Of a DNA stretch of 31,423 bases, positions 1 through 7,815 are shown one piece after another. Position numbers and translations under genes: made by a program. The DNA comes from Flavobacteriaceae bacterium. GTDB taxonomy: Bacteria > Bacteroidota > Bacteroidia > Flavobacteriales > Flavobacteriaceae. Where the stretch lies: assembly GCA_018672145.1 (NCBI GenBank), contig JABHGH010000131.1:1-31423 (forward strand), in the 5' to 3' direction. Each line of letters starts with the position of its first letter. The first letter of the stretch is position 1. The notes beneath the pieces were generated by a model. It had not been told where the DNA came from, searched no databases, and worked only from the letters and a program-made list of their open reading frames with translations.

Positions 1-315
1 ATAGTTATGCATGAAGTACCCGTTTATCAAAACATTACGCAACTCCTTATTCGTAAGAATCGGGTCGATTTTTTGTTGACGGAACTCACGCAAATCCTTG
101 AAATGAGTAATGTCAATATTACGAGCCTTCACTTGGAACACCAAAACCCTGCTTACATTGATGTTCAAATCTCTTTGGATGCGCAAGAACTCAAACACCT
201 TCTCCCCACTCTTCGTCGATTTGGTTATGAAGTACTCAGTAAGCACCCCGAAGATGATTTAGAAGAAAAGTTGCAGGTGAATTCCTCTTATTTAGACAAA
301 TACCTCTCGATCTAG
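1..315 (+). CDS. CBS-domain protein, C-terminal part (cut by window start)
   Basis: The reading frame is open to the first base (Ile-Val before the first Met), so this is the 3' end of a longer gene and the ATG at 7 is probably internal. The visible ~104 residues contain an ACT-like alternation of strands and helices and end in a motif (LRRFGYEVLSKHPEDD, then YLDKYLSI) that I recognise from the ~220-residue flavobacterial CBS-domain proteins that sit just before NAD kinase. The paired CBS motifs themselves would lie upstream and are not visible. The stop is 6 bases before nadK, so the two are probably co-transcribed. A role in sensing adenine nucleotides is family knowledge only; the substrate is unknown. 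Confidence 0.75.
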   Translation: MVMHEVPVYQNITQLLIRKNRVDFLLTELTQILEMSNVNITSLHLEHQNPAYIDVQISLDAQELKHLLPTLRRFGYEVLSKHPEDDLEEKLQVNSSYLDKYLSI

Positions 316-321
316 CATCCC

Positions 322-1191
322 ATGAAAATTGCTGTGTATAGCTCACTCAGTGCTGAAGCTTGCCAACAAACTGTTCGCCTGTTATTGGAGGCCGCACATT
401 CAATGGGTATCTCTGTGACTTGTGAAAAACAAATTCATACTTGGTTGCAAGACGACAAACTCTCTTGCTTTAGCGACAACAGTGACCTTGATAAAAACAC
501 CGATTTATTTTTTTCAATTGGTGGCGATGGTACGTTACTTCGCTCCCTTCAATATGTGCAGGACTCTGGCATTCCAGTCATTGGGGTAAACACAGGTCGG
601 TTGGGATTTTTGGCCACGCTCCAAGCCGATGATATTCAAGTTGCCCTTCAAGCTCTCGCCAATAAGGAGTATTGCGTGGAAAATCGCAGCGTGCTACAAG
701 TAAAAGTCAACGGACATTCAAGTCACTTAGACGAATTTCCTTTTGCGCTAAACGAAGTGGCTGTGAGCCGAAAAAACACCACTTCGATGATTACCATTCA
801 CACTAAAATCAATGGGGAGGCACTCAATTCTTATTGGGCCGATGGGTTTATCGTTTCAACGCCAACAGGATCAACGGGTTATTCATTGAGTAATGGCGGT
901 CCGATAATCGATCCAAATAGCAAGTCATTGGTGCTTACGCCGATTGCTCCGCATAATCTCAACGCACGACCTTTGGTCATCTCGGATGATGATGTCGTGG
1001 AGCTATCCGTTAGTAGTCGAGAAGATGCTCATTTACTATCTCTTGATTCACGCATTTACACCATTCCAACAGGAAATACCATTCAAATTCAAAAAGCAGC
1101 CTTTCCACTCAAACTCGCTCGGTTGAATACTGACAGTTACTTTATGACCTTGCGTAACAAACTACATTGGGGTAAAGATGGTCGGAATTGA
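322..1191 (+). CDS. nadK: NAD kinase
   Basis: Cytosolic ATP-NAD kinase that phosphorylates NAD+ to NADP+, the only known route to NADP. The 289-residue length is normal for the family. The catalytic GGDG motif is at residues 67-70, the NE motif at 144-145 (FALNEVAVSR), and the nucleotide-binding stretch TPTGSTGYSLS at 180-190, followed by NGGP. The ATG start gives the usual MKIAVYS beta-strand beginning. It lies 6 bases after the CBS-domain gene and 45 bases before the DUF6089 gene, in the usual flavobacterial order before uppS and bamA. Confidence 0.97.
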   Translation: MKIAVYSSLSAEACQQTVRLLLEAAHSMGISVTCEKQIHTWLQDDKLSCFSDNSDLDKNTDLFFSIGGDGTLLRSLQYVQDSGIPVIGVNTGRLGFLATLQADDIQVALQALANKEYCVENRSVLQVKVNGHSSHLDEFPFALNEVAVSRKNTTSMITIHTKINGEALNSYWADGFIVSTPTGSTGYSLSNGGPIIDPNSKSLVLTPIAPHNLNARPLVISDDDVVELSVSSREDAHLLSLDSRIYTIPTGNTIQIQKAAFPLKLARLNTDSYFMTLRNKLHWGKDGRN

Positions 1192-1236
1192 GCAATAAAA
1201 TTGTAATAGAATAGTTATATATATCTAAGTCTAAGG

Positions 1237-1947
1237 ATGGGATTCTCAAAATTTATAGTGTTTGTTATTGTTGTTGTTTTTTTCCAGCATAGTCACGGTC
1301 AAAGGCATGAGGTTGGACTCTTACTCGGAAGCACGAACTACATCGGGGAAGTGGGCGAAACCACTTTTATAAACCCCTCCTTTAAAGCACCGAGTGCTAC
1401 CTTATTGTATAGAAGTAATTTCTCACCCCGCTTTGCCCTACGCACCGAATTGGGAGTGAGCAGAATTCGTGGTGTTGACACCTTATCGTCAGAACCTTTA
1501 CGCCAAGAAAGAGCCAACTCTTTTACCAATTCGCTTTTACATGCCTCAACAATTCTTGAAGTCAATTATTTCAATATCGATCAGTCGGGCTTTGACTTTT
1601 CTTGGGCGCCCTATATGTTTGTTGGACTCAGCTTTTTGGGATATCAAGACCTTTACTATCCGACAAACACCACGATAGCTTATAATCAAACTCGTGATTT
1701 TGCGTTTGCCATCCCTGTTGGTGTTGGTTTAAAAACACGATTGGGAACAAATTTCCTGATAGGGGTTGAGGTTAAAGCGCTCTACACATTTAGTGATAAC
1801 TTAGATGGAAGTTTCCCTACATTTGTAAACGAAATCGATCAGCGGCCTGCTTTTGGAAATCGGCTCAGTAATGATTGGGTAATCTACAGTGGACTATCAA
1901 TGACATATTCTTTTGGGCGCGGCTGGTTTATAAGGGGGCTTTTATGA
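1237..1947 (+). CDS. DUF6089 family outer-membrane-type protein
   Basis: A 236-residue protein with an N-terminal signal peptide (hydrophobic residues 5-17, cleavage probably after SHG at about 21). It starts its mature part with the family hallmark HEVGLLLGSTNYIGEVG. The rest alternates short aromatic/polar strands with Gly-rich turns and ends in strands such as WVIYSGLSMTYSFG, as expected of a small outer-membrane beta-barrel. I recognise it as the DUF6089 protein that precedes uppS in many Flavobacteriaceae; its function is not known. The stop overlaps the uppS start (ATGA at 1944-1947), which suggests translational coupling. Because it sits inside the uppS-bamA-skp block, a role in envelope biogenesis is a reasonable inference only. 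Confidence 0.85.
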   Translation: MGFSKFIVFVIVVVFFQHSHGQRHEVGLLLGSTNYIGEVGETTFINPSFKAPSATLLYRSNFSPRFALRTELGVSRIRGVDTLSSEPLRQERANSFTNSLLHASTILEVNYFNIDQSGFDFSWAPYMFVGLSFLGYQDLYYPTNTTIAYNQTRDFAFAIPVGVGLKTRLGTNFLIGVEVKALYTFSDNLDGSFPTFVNEIDQRPAFGNRLSNDWVIYSGLSMTYSFGRGWFIRGLL

Positions 1948-2690
1948 ACCAAGGGGAAATCAAGATTGACAAGGAAATGCTACCTGAGCACATCGCCATC
2001 ATTATGGACGGCAATGGGCGTTGGGCAAAGCAACGCAGCCGACCACGCGTTTTTGGTCATCGAGAAGGAGCGAAATCTGTTCGTAAAGTCGTTGAAGCAG
2101 CGGCACGGTTGGGAGTCAAAAACCTCACCCTTTATGCCTTCTCAATGGAAAACTGGAACCGACCAAAACAAGAAGTCAAGACCTTGATGAAGCTTCTTGT
2201 TAGTGCGCTCAAAAATGAGCTCCCTTTAATGAGAAAAAATAATATTCGTCTCAATTCCATTGGGCATACTCACGCAATGCCAGGAAATGTGCAAAACGAA
2301 TTGAAAGAAGTTATTGCTGCAACTTCAGACAACACAGGGCTCATTTTAACCCTGGCTTTAAGCTATGGGGCGCGCCAAGAAATTCAGCATGCGATTAGAG
2401 AAATAAGTCATAAAGTTAAAAATAACATAATTTCAGTCGAAAATGTTGATGAAGACATAATAAATAAGCATCTTTACACCCAAAATTTACCCGATGTCGA
2501 TCTGTTGATTCGCACAAGTGGTGAAGTTCGTATCAGCAATTTCTTGCTGTGGCAAATAGCTTACGCTGAATTATATTTCACGGATGAGCTTTGGCCTGAT
2601 TTCACAGAAACTTCATTGCATAAAGCAATCGCAGATTTTCAACAAAGAGAGCGACGATTTGGAAAAACGAGTGAGCAAATTGCTAAATAG
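1944..2690 (+). CDS. uppS: Undecaprenyl diphosphate synthase (isoprenyl transferase)
   Basis: Cis-prenyltransferase that extends farnesyl diphosphate with isopentenyl diphosphate to C55-PP, the lipid carrier for peptidoglycan and O-antigen. The 248-residue product carries the signature IIMDGNGRWAK (Asp22, Gly23, Asn24, Arg26), the YAFSMENWNRP segment, and the C-terminal diphosphate-binding block RTSGEVRISNF with Arg190 and Arg196, followed by WQIAYAELYF with Glu209. The frame is open upstream to 1875, but I chose the ATG at 1944. It overlaps the DUF6089 stop by four bases (ATGA) and gives the normal length. The 3' end overlaps bamA by 20 bases. Confidence 0.96.
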   Translation: MNQGEIKIDKEMLPEHIAIIMDGNGRWAKQRSRPRVFGHREGAKSVRKVVEAAARLGVKNLTLYAFSMENWNRPKQEVKTLMKLLVSALKNELPLMRKNNIRLNSIGHTHAMPGNVQNELKEVIAATSDNTGLILTLALSYGARQEIQHAIREISHKVKNNIISVENVDEDIINKHLYTQNLPDVDLLIRTSGEVRISNFLLWQIAYAELYFTDELWPDFTETSLHKAIADFQQRERRFGKTSEQIAK

Positions 2691-5211
2691 ACTTCTACCC
2701 TTTTTCAGGATTTATATAATGTTGGCCATATTTGGTTATGCCCAAGCTCAGGAAACAACCTATGACCAAGAAAAACTTTATACGCTTGGAAAAATTGAAG
2801 TTACAGGAATCAAAAGCTTCAGCCCCCAGACTGTAATTGCATATACAGGACTTCGTACGGGGCAAGAAATCCGGATTCCAGGAGAGGACATCAGTGCTGT
2901 TATTAACAAACTTTGGAAACTCGAACTCTTTAGCGACATTAACTTCTATCTCACGCGAGTAGAAGGAGACACCGCAGATATTGAAATCTATATTCAAGAG
3001 CTTCCTACCCTATCCGATTTCAAAATCACTGGAGTAAAAAAGGGTAAACTTGAAACGCTTATCGAAGATACCGGTCTTAAAAAAGGACTCAAAATCAGTG
3101 AAAACTTTTTGGCGACAACCAAAAACTACATCACAAATAAATACAAAAAAGAAGGTTTTTTAAACACCAAAGTCACTATAGAAACCAAATCCGACACGGT
3201 GAGCTCCAATAGCCAAAAGATGCTCATCTTCATCGACCGAGGGAACCGTGTTAAAATCAATTCTATAACCTTTAAAGGCAATGATACTTTTGGGGATTCA
3301 AAACTTCGCAAGAAGTTGAAAAACACTAAATCCAAATTCTTTGGTCGTTTCTGGAAAAAATCAAAATATATTGAAGATGAATACAATGAAGATTTAACGT
3401 CAATTGTAGACTATTACAAAGAAAAGGGGCATCGTGATGCCCGCATTGTTGCAGACACCGTTTTGGTGAAAGGTCGAGAAATTGATATCGAAATCGATGT
3501 CATAGAAGGGAACAAATATTATTTTGGTGACATTAACTTCTTAGGGAATAGTGTTTACACAGATCAACAACTTGCACGAATACTGGGGATTGAAAAAGGA
3601 GACACTTACAATGGGATTTTGTTGCGTAAACGAATAGCAGATCCTACAAAACCAGATGGTGAAGACCTGACAAATCTCTACCAAAACAATGGGTATCTCT
3701 TCTCCTCTGTCAACTCTGTAGAGATCAGCGCTGAAAAAGACACCATCAACTTTGAAGTTCGAATCATTGAAGGCAAACCTGCCTACTTTAATCGAATTAC
3801 AGTGGTCGGTAATGATCGAACTAATGACCATGTTATCTATCGTGAACTTCGCACAAAGCCCGGCGCTTTATACAGTAAAGATCTTGTTGTCCGCTCTGTT
3901 CGTGAACTAGGACAGCTCGGTTTTTTTGACCCTGAACAAATTTCTCCTGACTTCAAAAACGTAGACCCCAATGCTGGCACGGTTGATATTGAGTATGGAT
4001 TGGTCGAAAAGGGAGCAAGTCAAATTGAGTTGCAAGGTGGATATGGCGGTGGTGGTTTTATTGGAACCCTAGGATTGAGCTTTAGCAACTTCTCCATGCG
4101 TAATATTTGGAACAAGTCGGCGTATAAACCTGTGCCTATGGGTGATGGTCAACAACTGGCCCTGCGTTTGCAAAAAAGTCGCTTCTATGAAACCTATAGC
4201 TTCTCATTTGCAGAGCCTTGGCTAGGTGGTCAGCAACCGGTTCAGTTTTCAACCTCCATTTCGCAAACAACTCAATATCGTTACGATTATTTTACAGGGA
4301 GAGCGAACAAAGACCAATATTTTAATATCCGAGGTGTCAATATCGGTCTAGCAAAACGATTGCAAGTTCCTGATGATTATTTTACATTATCGCAAGCTAT
4401 AGGATATCAATATTACGATCTAAACAACTATTACACGGGACTGTTTACATTTGGTGATGGGGTTTCTAATAACCTTTATTACACCATTGCGCTTTCTAGA
4501 AACAACACCTACACGAACCCTATATTCCCACTTGGCGGATCACAGTTTTCGGTGAGTGCAAAGTTCTCATTCCCATATTCTCTTGTTAACGATATTGATT
4601 ATGGAAACCTTGAGAACTTAGAAAAATATCAAGCTGATGACGGCACGCCAAATCAAGCAAAAATTGATCAAGAAAAATACAAATGGCTAGAATATTATAA
4701 GTTAAAATTTTCTGGCTCTTGGTATACGACCATCATCGATAAGATTGTGCTCAAAACACATACAGAGTTTGGGTACCTGGGTTCATTCAACACTGATCGA
4801 GGGGTTATTCCTTTTGAAAGATTCTATTTGGGTGGCGATGGGCTTTCTCAATACGCCTTGGATGGTCGTGAATCAATTGCCATGCGAGGGTATGAAAATC
4901 GATCCCTTTCCAGCGACGATGGCGCAACGATATACAACAAGTTTTCACTCGAGTTGAGATATCCAATCACCTTAAAACCATCGGCATCTATTTTTGCGCT
5001 CAGTTTTTTAGAGGCCGGAAACTCCTATGACAATTTTCAAGATTATAATCCGTTTAATATGAAGAGATCTGCTGGTTTTGGTGTTCGTATTTTTATGCCT
5101 GCCTTTGGTCTTCTGGGTATCGATTTTGGTTATGGATTTGACAATCCGCTTGAAGGAGATCTTTCACCTGTTGGGTGGAAAACACATTTTATTATTGGTC
5201 AACAGTTTTAG
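2671..5211 (+). CDS. bamA: Outer membrane protein assembly factor BamA
   Basis: Outer-membrane insertase of the Omp85 family. The 846-residue product has a signal peptide at 1-27 (Lys/Arg-rich start, hydrophobic core, end AQAQ), then about five POTRA repeats to roughly residue 450; the fifth is recognisable by NRITVVGNDRTNDHVIYREL. A C-terminal 16-strand-type barrel follows, ending in the expected Phe (FIIGQQF). I prefer the GTG at 2671, which gives a full signal peptide and overlaps uppS by 20 bases. The frame is open to an ATG at 2584, but that would extend deep into uppS and put about 29 non-signal residues in front. ATG 2719 would remove the charged part of the signal. It is followed by two Skp-type chaperone genes, its functional partners. 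Confidence 0.95.
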   Translation: MSKLLNRLLPFFRIYIMLAIFGYAQAQETTYDQEKLYTLGKIEVTGIKSFSPQTVIAYTGLRTGQEIRIPGEDISAVINKLWKLELFSDINFYLTRVEGDTADIEIYIQELPTLSDFKITGVKKGKLETLIEDTGLKKGLKISENFLATTKNYITNKYKKEGFLNTKVTIETKSDTVSSNSQKMLIFIDRGNRVKINSITFKGNDTFGDSKLRKKLKNTKSKFFGRFWKKSKYIEDEYNEDLTSIVDYYKEKGHRDARIVADTVLVKGREIDIEIDVIEGNKYYFGDINFLGNSVYTDQQLARILGIEKGDTYNGILLRKRIADPTKPDGEDLTNLYQNNGYLFSSVNSVEISAEKDTINFEVRIIEGKPAYFNRITVVGNDRTNDHVIYRELRTKPGALYSKDLVVRSVRELGQLGFFDPEQISPDFKNVDPNAGTVDIEYGLVEKGASQIELQGGYGGGGFIGTLGLSFSNFSMRNIWNKSAYKPVPMGDGQQLALRLQKSRFYETYSFSFAEPWLGGQQPVQFSTSISQTTQYRYDYFTGRANKDQYFNIRGVNIGLAKRLQVPDDYFTLSQAIGYQYYDLNNYYTGLFTFGDGVSNNLYYTIALSRNNTYTNPIFPLGGSQFSVSAKFSFPYSLVNDIDYGNLENLEKYQADDGTPNQAKIDQEKYKWLEYYKLKFSGSWYTTIIDKIVLKTHTEFGYLGSFNTDRGVIPFERFYLGGDGLSQYALDGRESIAMRGYENRSLSSDDGATIYNKFSLELRYPITLKPSASIFALSFLEAGNSYDNFQDYNPFNMKRSAGFGVRIFMPAFGLLGIDFGYGFDNPLEGDLSPVGWKTHFIIGQQF

Positions 5212-5217
5212 AGTAAA

Positions 5218-5874
5218 GTGAAAAAAGCACTTCTTATTGGAATTTGTGTTGGGATCACGACTATCTCACTCGCACAGAGCAGAGTTCGTATTGGGTTTCT
5301 GGATATGGAACGTATTCTTGAAAATGTCAATGACTATAAAGAATCAGATGCGGCTTTAAACGATAAAATCACATTTTGGAAGGAAGAGATCAGTAAAAAA
5401 CAACAGAAAATCGATGAGCTTCAACAAAAGCTTAACATCGAACGTCCATTGCTAACAGACGAACTGATTGAAGAGAGAGAGGACGACATTGCTTTTGAAC
5501 AAGACGAACTCAATACCTATCAGCAAAAACGATTTGGACCTCAAGGTGACTGGCTCACGCAAAAGGTGATCTTTATGCAGCCTATTCAAGATAAAATTTT
5601 GGAAGCTGTGCAAGAAGTTGCCGAAAATCGAAGATTAGATTATGTGTTTGACCGAAGTGCTGAAATTTTGGTTTTCCATTCGGAAAAAAAATACGATATT
5701 AGCAACCTTGTTGTAAAGTACATGAATCAAAAAGACAAGAAAAAAGCACGAGAGGAACTTGTTGAATCTCGAAAACAAGAACAAAATGCAGCACGTCAAA
5801 AGGTTTTAGATCAGCGTAAACAAAAAATGGATTCAATAAGACAAGCTAAAACCGAACAGCAACAGAAAAACTAA
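5218..5874 (+). CDS. OmpH/Skp family periplasmic chaperone (first copy)
   Basis: A 218-residue protein with a signal peptide (MKKALLIGICVGITTISLAQ) and an OmpH/Skp domain at about 24-165. The domain has the typical start IGFLDMERILENV, a long Lys/Glu/Gln-rich helical arm, and a closing strand around LDYVFDRSAEILVF. The C-terminal ~45 residues are an extra Lys/Arg/Gln-rich helix. Skp trimers hold unfolded outer-membrane proteins in the periplasm for BamA. The start is GTG at 5218, only 6 bases after the bamA stop, so the genes are surely one operon. It differs from the second copy in length and in the basic tail, so the two are probably not redundant. Confidence 0.92.
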   Translation: MKKALLIGICVGITTISLAQSRVRIGFLDMERILENVNDYKESDAALNDKITFWKEEISKKQQKIDELQQKLNIERPLLTDELIEEREDDIAFEQDELNTYQQKRFGPQGDWLTQKVIFMQPIQDKILEAVQEVAENRRLDYVFDRSAEILVFHSEKKYDISNLVVKYMNQKDKKKAREELVESRKQEQNAARQKVLDQRKQKMDSIRQAKTEQQQKN

Positions 5875-5885
5875 ACCTCAACAGA

Positions 5886-6395
5886 ATGAAAATGAAATTC
5901 ACACATTATATATCCACAATTTGTATTGTATTGCTCAGTTTTACTTCTCAAGCACAATCAAAGATAACGCATATCGACTTTCAAAAGTTGGTCAGTGAAA
6001 TGCCTGATGTTATCGCTGCGCAAGAAGAAATTCAAAAACTTGAAAAGGATTACACAAACGAAATCGAGTCTTCCTTGAAAGAATTGCAAACAAAAATGCA
6101 AAATTATTCCGCTGATGCTGAAAATCAAACCGATTTGACAAACCAAAAGCGTCAACAAGAATTGCAAGGAATGGAACAAAACATTCAGCAATTTCGTCAA
6201 ACAGCATTGCAAGATGTTCAGCAAAAACAAGCTGATCTCTTACGTCCACTTATCGAAAAAGCACGTGCTACAGTAGAAAAAGTGGCAACCGCGCAAGGCT
6301 TTGACTATGTTGTAGATTCGAGTCAGGGTTCGTCTATTTTGATGGCCAAGGGCAAAGATCTTATGGCAGAAGTGAAAACAGAATTGGGCTTCTAA
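5886..6395 (+). CDS. OmpH/Skp family periplasmic chaperone (second copy)
   Basis: A 169-residue Skp-like protein, the usual length. The signal peptide covers about 1-23 (ends SQAQ), and the mature start SKITHIDFQKLVSEMP is typical of the family. It is followed by a coiled-coil arm rich in Gln, Glu and Lys (residues 40-110) and a C-terminal core with FDYVVDSSQGSSILMAKG. A second in-frame ATG at 5892 is possible. It lies 11 bases after the first ompH-like gene and is the last gene before a strong terminator. Likely role: holdase delivering barrel proteins to BamA. Confidence 0.93.
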   Translation: MKMKFTHYISTICIVLLSFTSQAQSKITHIDFQKLVSEMPDVIAAQEEIQKLEKDYTNEIESSLKELQTKMQNYSADAENQTDLTNQKRQQELQGMEQNIQQFRQTALQDVQQKQADLLRPLIEKARATVEKVATAQGFDYVVDSSQGSSILMAKGKDLMAEVKTELGF

Positions 6396-6421
6396 TCAAA
6401 AACCCACATAAACTTTGATAC

Positions 6422-6456
6422 AAAAAACTGCCCCTTTAAGGGCAGTTTTTTATTTT
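6422..6456 (+). terminator. Rho-independent terminator after the bamA-skp operon
   Basis: A perfect 12-bp stem (AAAAAACTGCCC at 6422-6433 paired with GGGCAGTTTTTT at 6440-6451) with a 6-base loop and a following T-rich tract. It begins 27 bases after the second ompH stop and ends just before the murI ATG. It also shows that the murI frame upstream of 6463 is not coding. Confidence 0.9.
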
Positions 6457-6462
6457 TACACA

Positions 6463-7248
6463 ATGGATAACAGCCCAATAGGTGTCTTTGATTCAGGAGT
6501 AGGCGGATTATCGCTTCTGCAGGAAATCAAAGCATTACTTCCAAATGAGGACTTCGTGTATATTGCAGACAATGCCTATTCTCCCTATGGTGCAATGACC
6601 TCTAGTCAAATCCTTGATCGAAGTAAACTTCTCACAAAGTGGTTGATTGCTCAATCCTGTAAAATCATTGTGGTCGCTTGCAACACCGCCACCACAAATG
6701 CCATCAGCATTTTGCGTGAAGAAAACAATCTTTCTTTTGTCGGAATAGAACCCGCCATTAAACCTGCTGCCTTACAAACAAAAACAAGTGTTGTGGGTGT
6801 GTTGGCAACAAAAGGGACACTAAGTAGCAGTCTCTTTCATGAAACTTCAAATGCCTACGGACAAGGAATTACCATTGTTGAAAAGGAAGGGAAACATCTG
6901 GTGCAGATGATCGAACAGGGAAAGATTAATGATCGTGAACTAAGGCTGCTGCTTCATAGCTATACAAAACCAATGATTGACCAAGGAGCAGATCATTTGG
7001 TCTTGGGGTGCACGCACTACCCCTTCTTAACCCCTGTGTTAAAAGAAATTTTACCCGATCATGTCAAAATTGTAGACTGTAGTAAAGCAGTAGCTCAGCA
7101 AGTGGAACGTATATTAAAAAAGAAAGCCCTTTTACGTCCTAAAGGCTTTGATGGGGAAACCACCTATTATTGTACTGGAGAATCCAATACAATGCAATCG
7201 TTTGTTGGTCATGGCAATGCTATTAAAAAGGTGTCTATTTTGGGGTAA
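6463..7248 (+). CDS. murI: Glutamate racemase
   Basis: Cofactor-independent racemase making D-glutamate for peptidoglycan. The 261-residue product carries all hallmarks: IGVFDSGVGGLS with catalytic-site Asp10 and Ser11, VVACNTATT with catalytic Cys73, and LGCTHYPFL with catalytic Cys183 and His185. The frame is open from a TTG at 6415, but that region forms the terminator hairpin, so I take the ATG at 6463, which starts the protein at the usual point. The last 14 bases overlap the end of the convergent hexapeptide-repeat gene. No clear promoter was found in the few bases after the terminator; expression may rely on read-through. Confidence 0.96.
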   Translation: MDNSPIGVFDSGVGGLSLLQEIKALLPNEDFVYIADNAYSPYGAMTSSQILDRSKLLTKWLIAQSCKIIVVACNTATTNAISILREENNLSFVGIEPAIKPAALQTKTSVVGVLATKGTLSSSLFHETSNAYGQGITIVEKEGKHLVQMIEQGKINDRELRLLLHSYTKPMIDQGADHLVLGCTHYPFLTPVLKEILPDHVKIVDCSKAVAQQVERILKKKALLRPKGFDGETTYYCTGESNTMQSFVGHGNAIKKVSILG

Positions 7249-7750
7249 ACCAATCGGCGTATTTTACATAATTATCCGCAATTCTTTCAATTTCGCCTTC
7301 GATCAATGCTGAAGGAGTGTCCTTTAATTTTTTGGCTGGAACTCCTCCATAAATTGTTCCAGATGGAACATGTGTGCCTTGAGTAACAACCGCTCCCGCA
7401 GCGATGATGCTGTTCGATTCAATTATACAGTCATCCATCACAATGGCTCCCATACCAATCAAAACATTGTCATGGATTGTACAACCATGAACAAGTGCGT
7501 TATGACCAATGGAAACTCGATTGCCTATCGTTGTCGGTGAGCGTTCAAAAGTAGCGTGGATCACTGCGCCGTCTTGTATATTCACACGGTTTCCGATGCG
7601 AATGTGATGTACATCTCCACGGATGACTGCGTGATACCAAACAGAGCATTCATCACCTAGCATAACGTCTCCAATGATAACGGCCGTTTCTGCGAAAAAG
7701 CAAGCATTACCATATGTCGGGGTCTTCCCCCGTACTGTTTTTAAAATCAT
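7235..7750 (-). CDS. Gamma-carbonic-anhydrase-like hexapeptide-repeat protein
   Basis: A 171-residue left-handed beta-helix protein built of hexapeptide turns (IGDVMLGDECSVW, IGNRVSIGHNALVHG, IIAAGAVVTQGTHV), with the usual C-terminal GGVPAKKLKD helix. The three gamma-CA zinc ligands are all present: His65 (AVIHAT), His83 (SIGHNA) and His88 (LVHGC). Counterparts of the Cam residues Arg59, Asp61 and Gln75 are seen at Arg44, Asp46 and Gln59. It could therefore be an active carbonic anhydrase, but close relatives (YrdA/CaiE/PaaY type) often have no proven activity. It is convergent with murI (14-base overlap) and divergent from the Nfu gene. Confidence 0.9.
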   Translation of the reverse strand: MILKTVRGKTPTYGNACFFAETAVIIGDVMLGDECSVWYHAVIRGDVHHIRIGNRVNIQDGAVIHATFERSPTTIGNRVSIGHNALVHGCTIHDNVLIGMGAIVMDDCIIESNSIIAAGAVVTQGTHVPSGTIYGGVPAKKLKDTPSALIEGEIERIADNYVKYADWFTPK

Positions 7751-7761
7751 GTTTAAATGTA

Positions 7762-7769
7762 CAAAATCA
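7762..7769 (-). promoter_or_regulatory. Possible -7 box of the hexapeptide-repeat gene
   Basis: On the minus strand this reads TGATTTTG, one mismatch from the Bacteroidota -7 box TAnnTTTG. It sits 11 bases upstream of the ATG at 7750, so the transcript would have almost no leader. No clear -33 TTG was found. Confidence 0.3.
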
Positions 7770-7774
7770 AGGTG

Positions 7775-7801
7775 TTTGAAAAGTTGGATTGTGTATTTTT
7801 G
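7775..7801 (+). promoter_or_regulatory. Promoter of the Nfu gene (Bacteroidota type)
   Basis: A perfect -7 box TATTTTTG at 7794-7801 is preceded by TTTG at 7775-7778. The spacing of 15 bases is a little shorter than the usual ~17-23. It predicts a start of transcription near 7808 and hence translation from the ATG at 7816 instead of the in-frame TTG 7789 or GTG 7801. Confidence 0.55.
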
Positions 7802-7815
7802 TGAAAAATTGCAAG

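Noticed and set aside
1201..1229. Weak promoter-like TTG-N18-TATCTAAG before the DUF6089 gene
   Set aside because: Two of the six fixed bases of the -7 box mismatch; the gene is more simply read from the nadK transcript.
2584..2670. bamA start at ATG 2584
   Set aside because: It would overlap uppS by over 100 bases and bury the signal peptide behind 29 residues of unrelated sequence.
6384..6417. TTG-N23-AAACTTTG upstream of murI
   Set aside because: One mismatch, and the predicted transcript would start at the terminator hairpin 6422-6451, so it would end at once.
6415..6462. Longer murI frame from TTG 6415
   Set aside because: It runs through the terminator stem and adds 16 residues not found in the family; ATG 6463 fits better.
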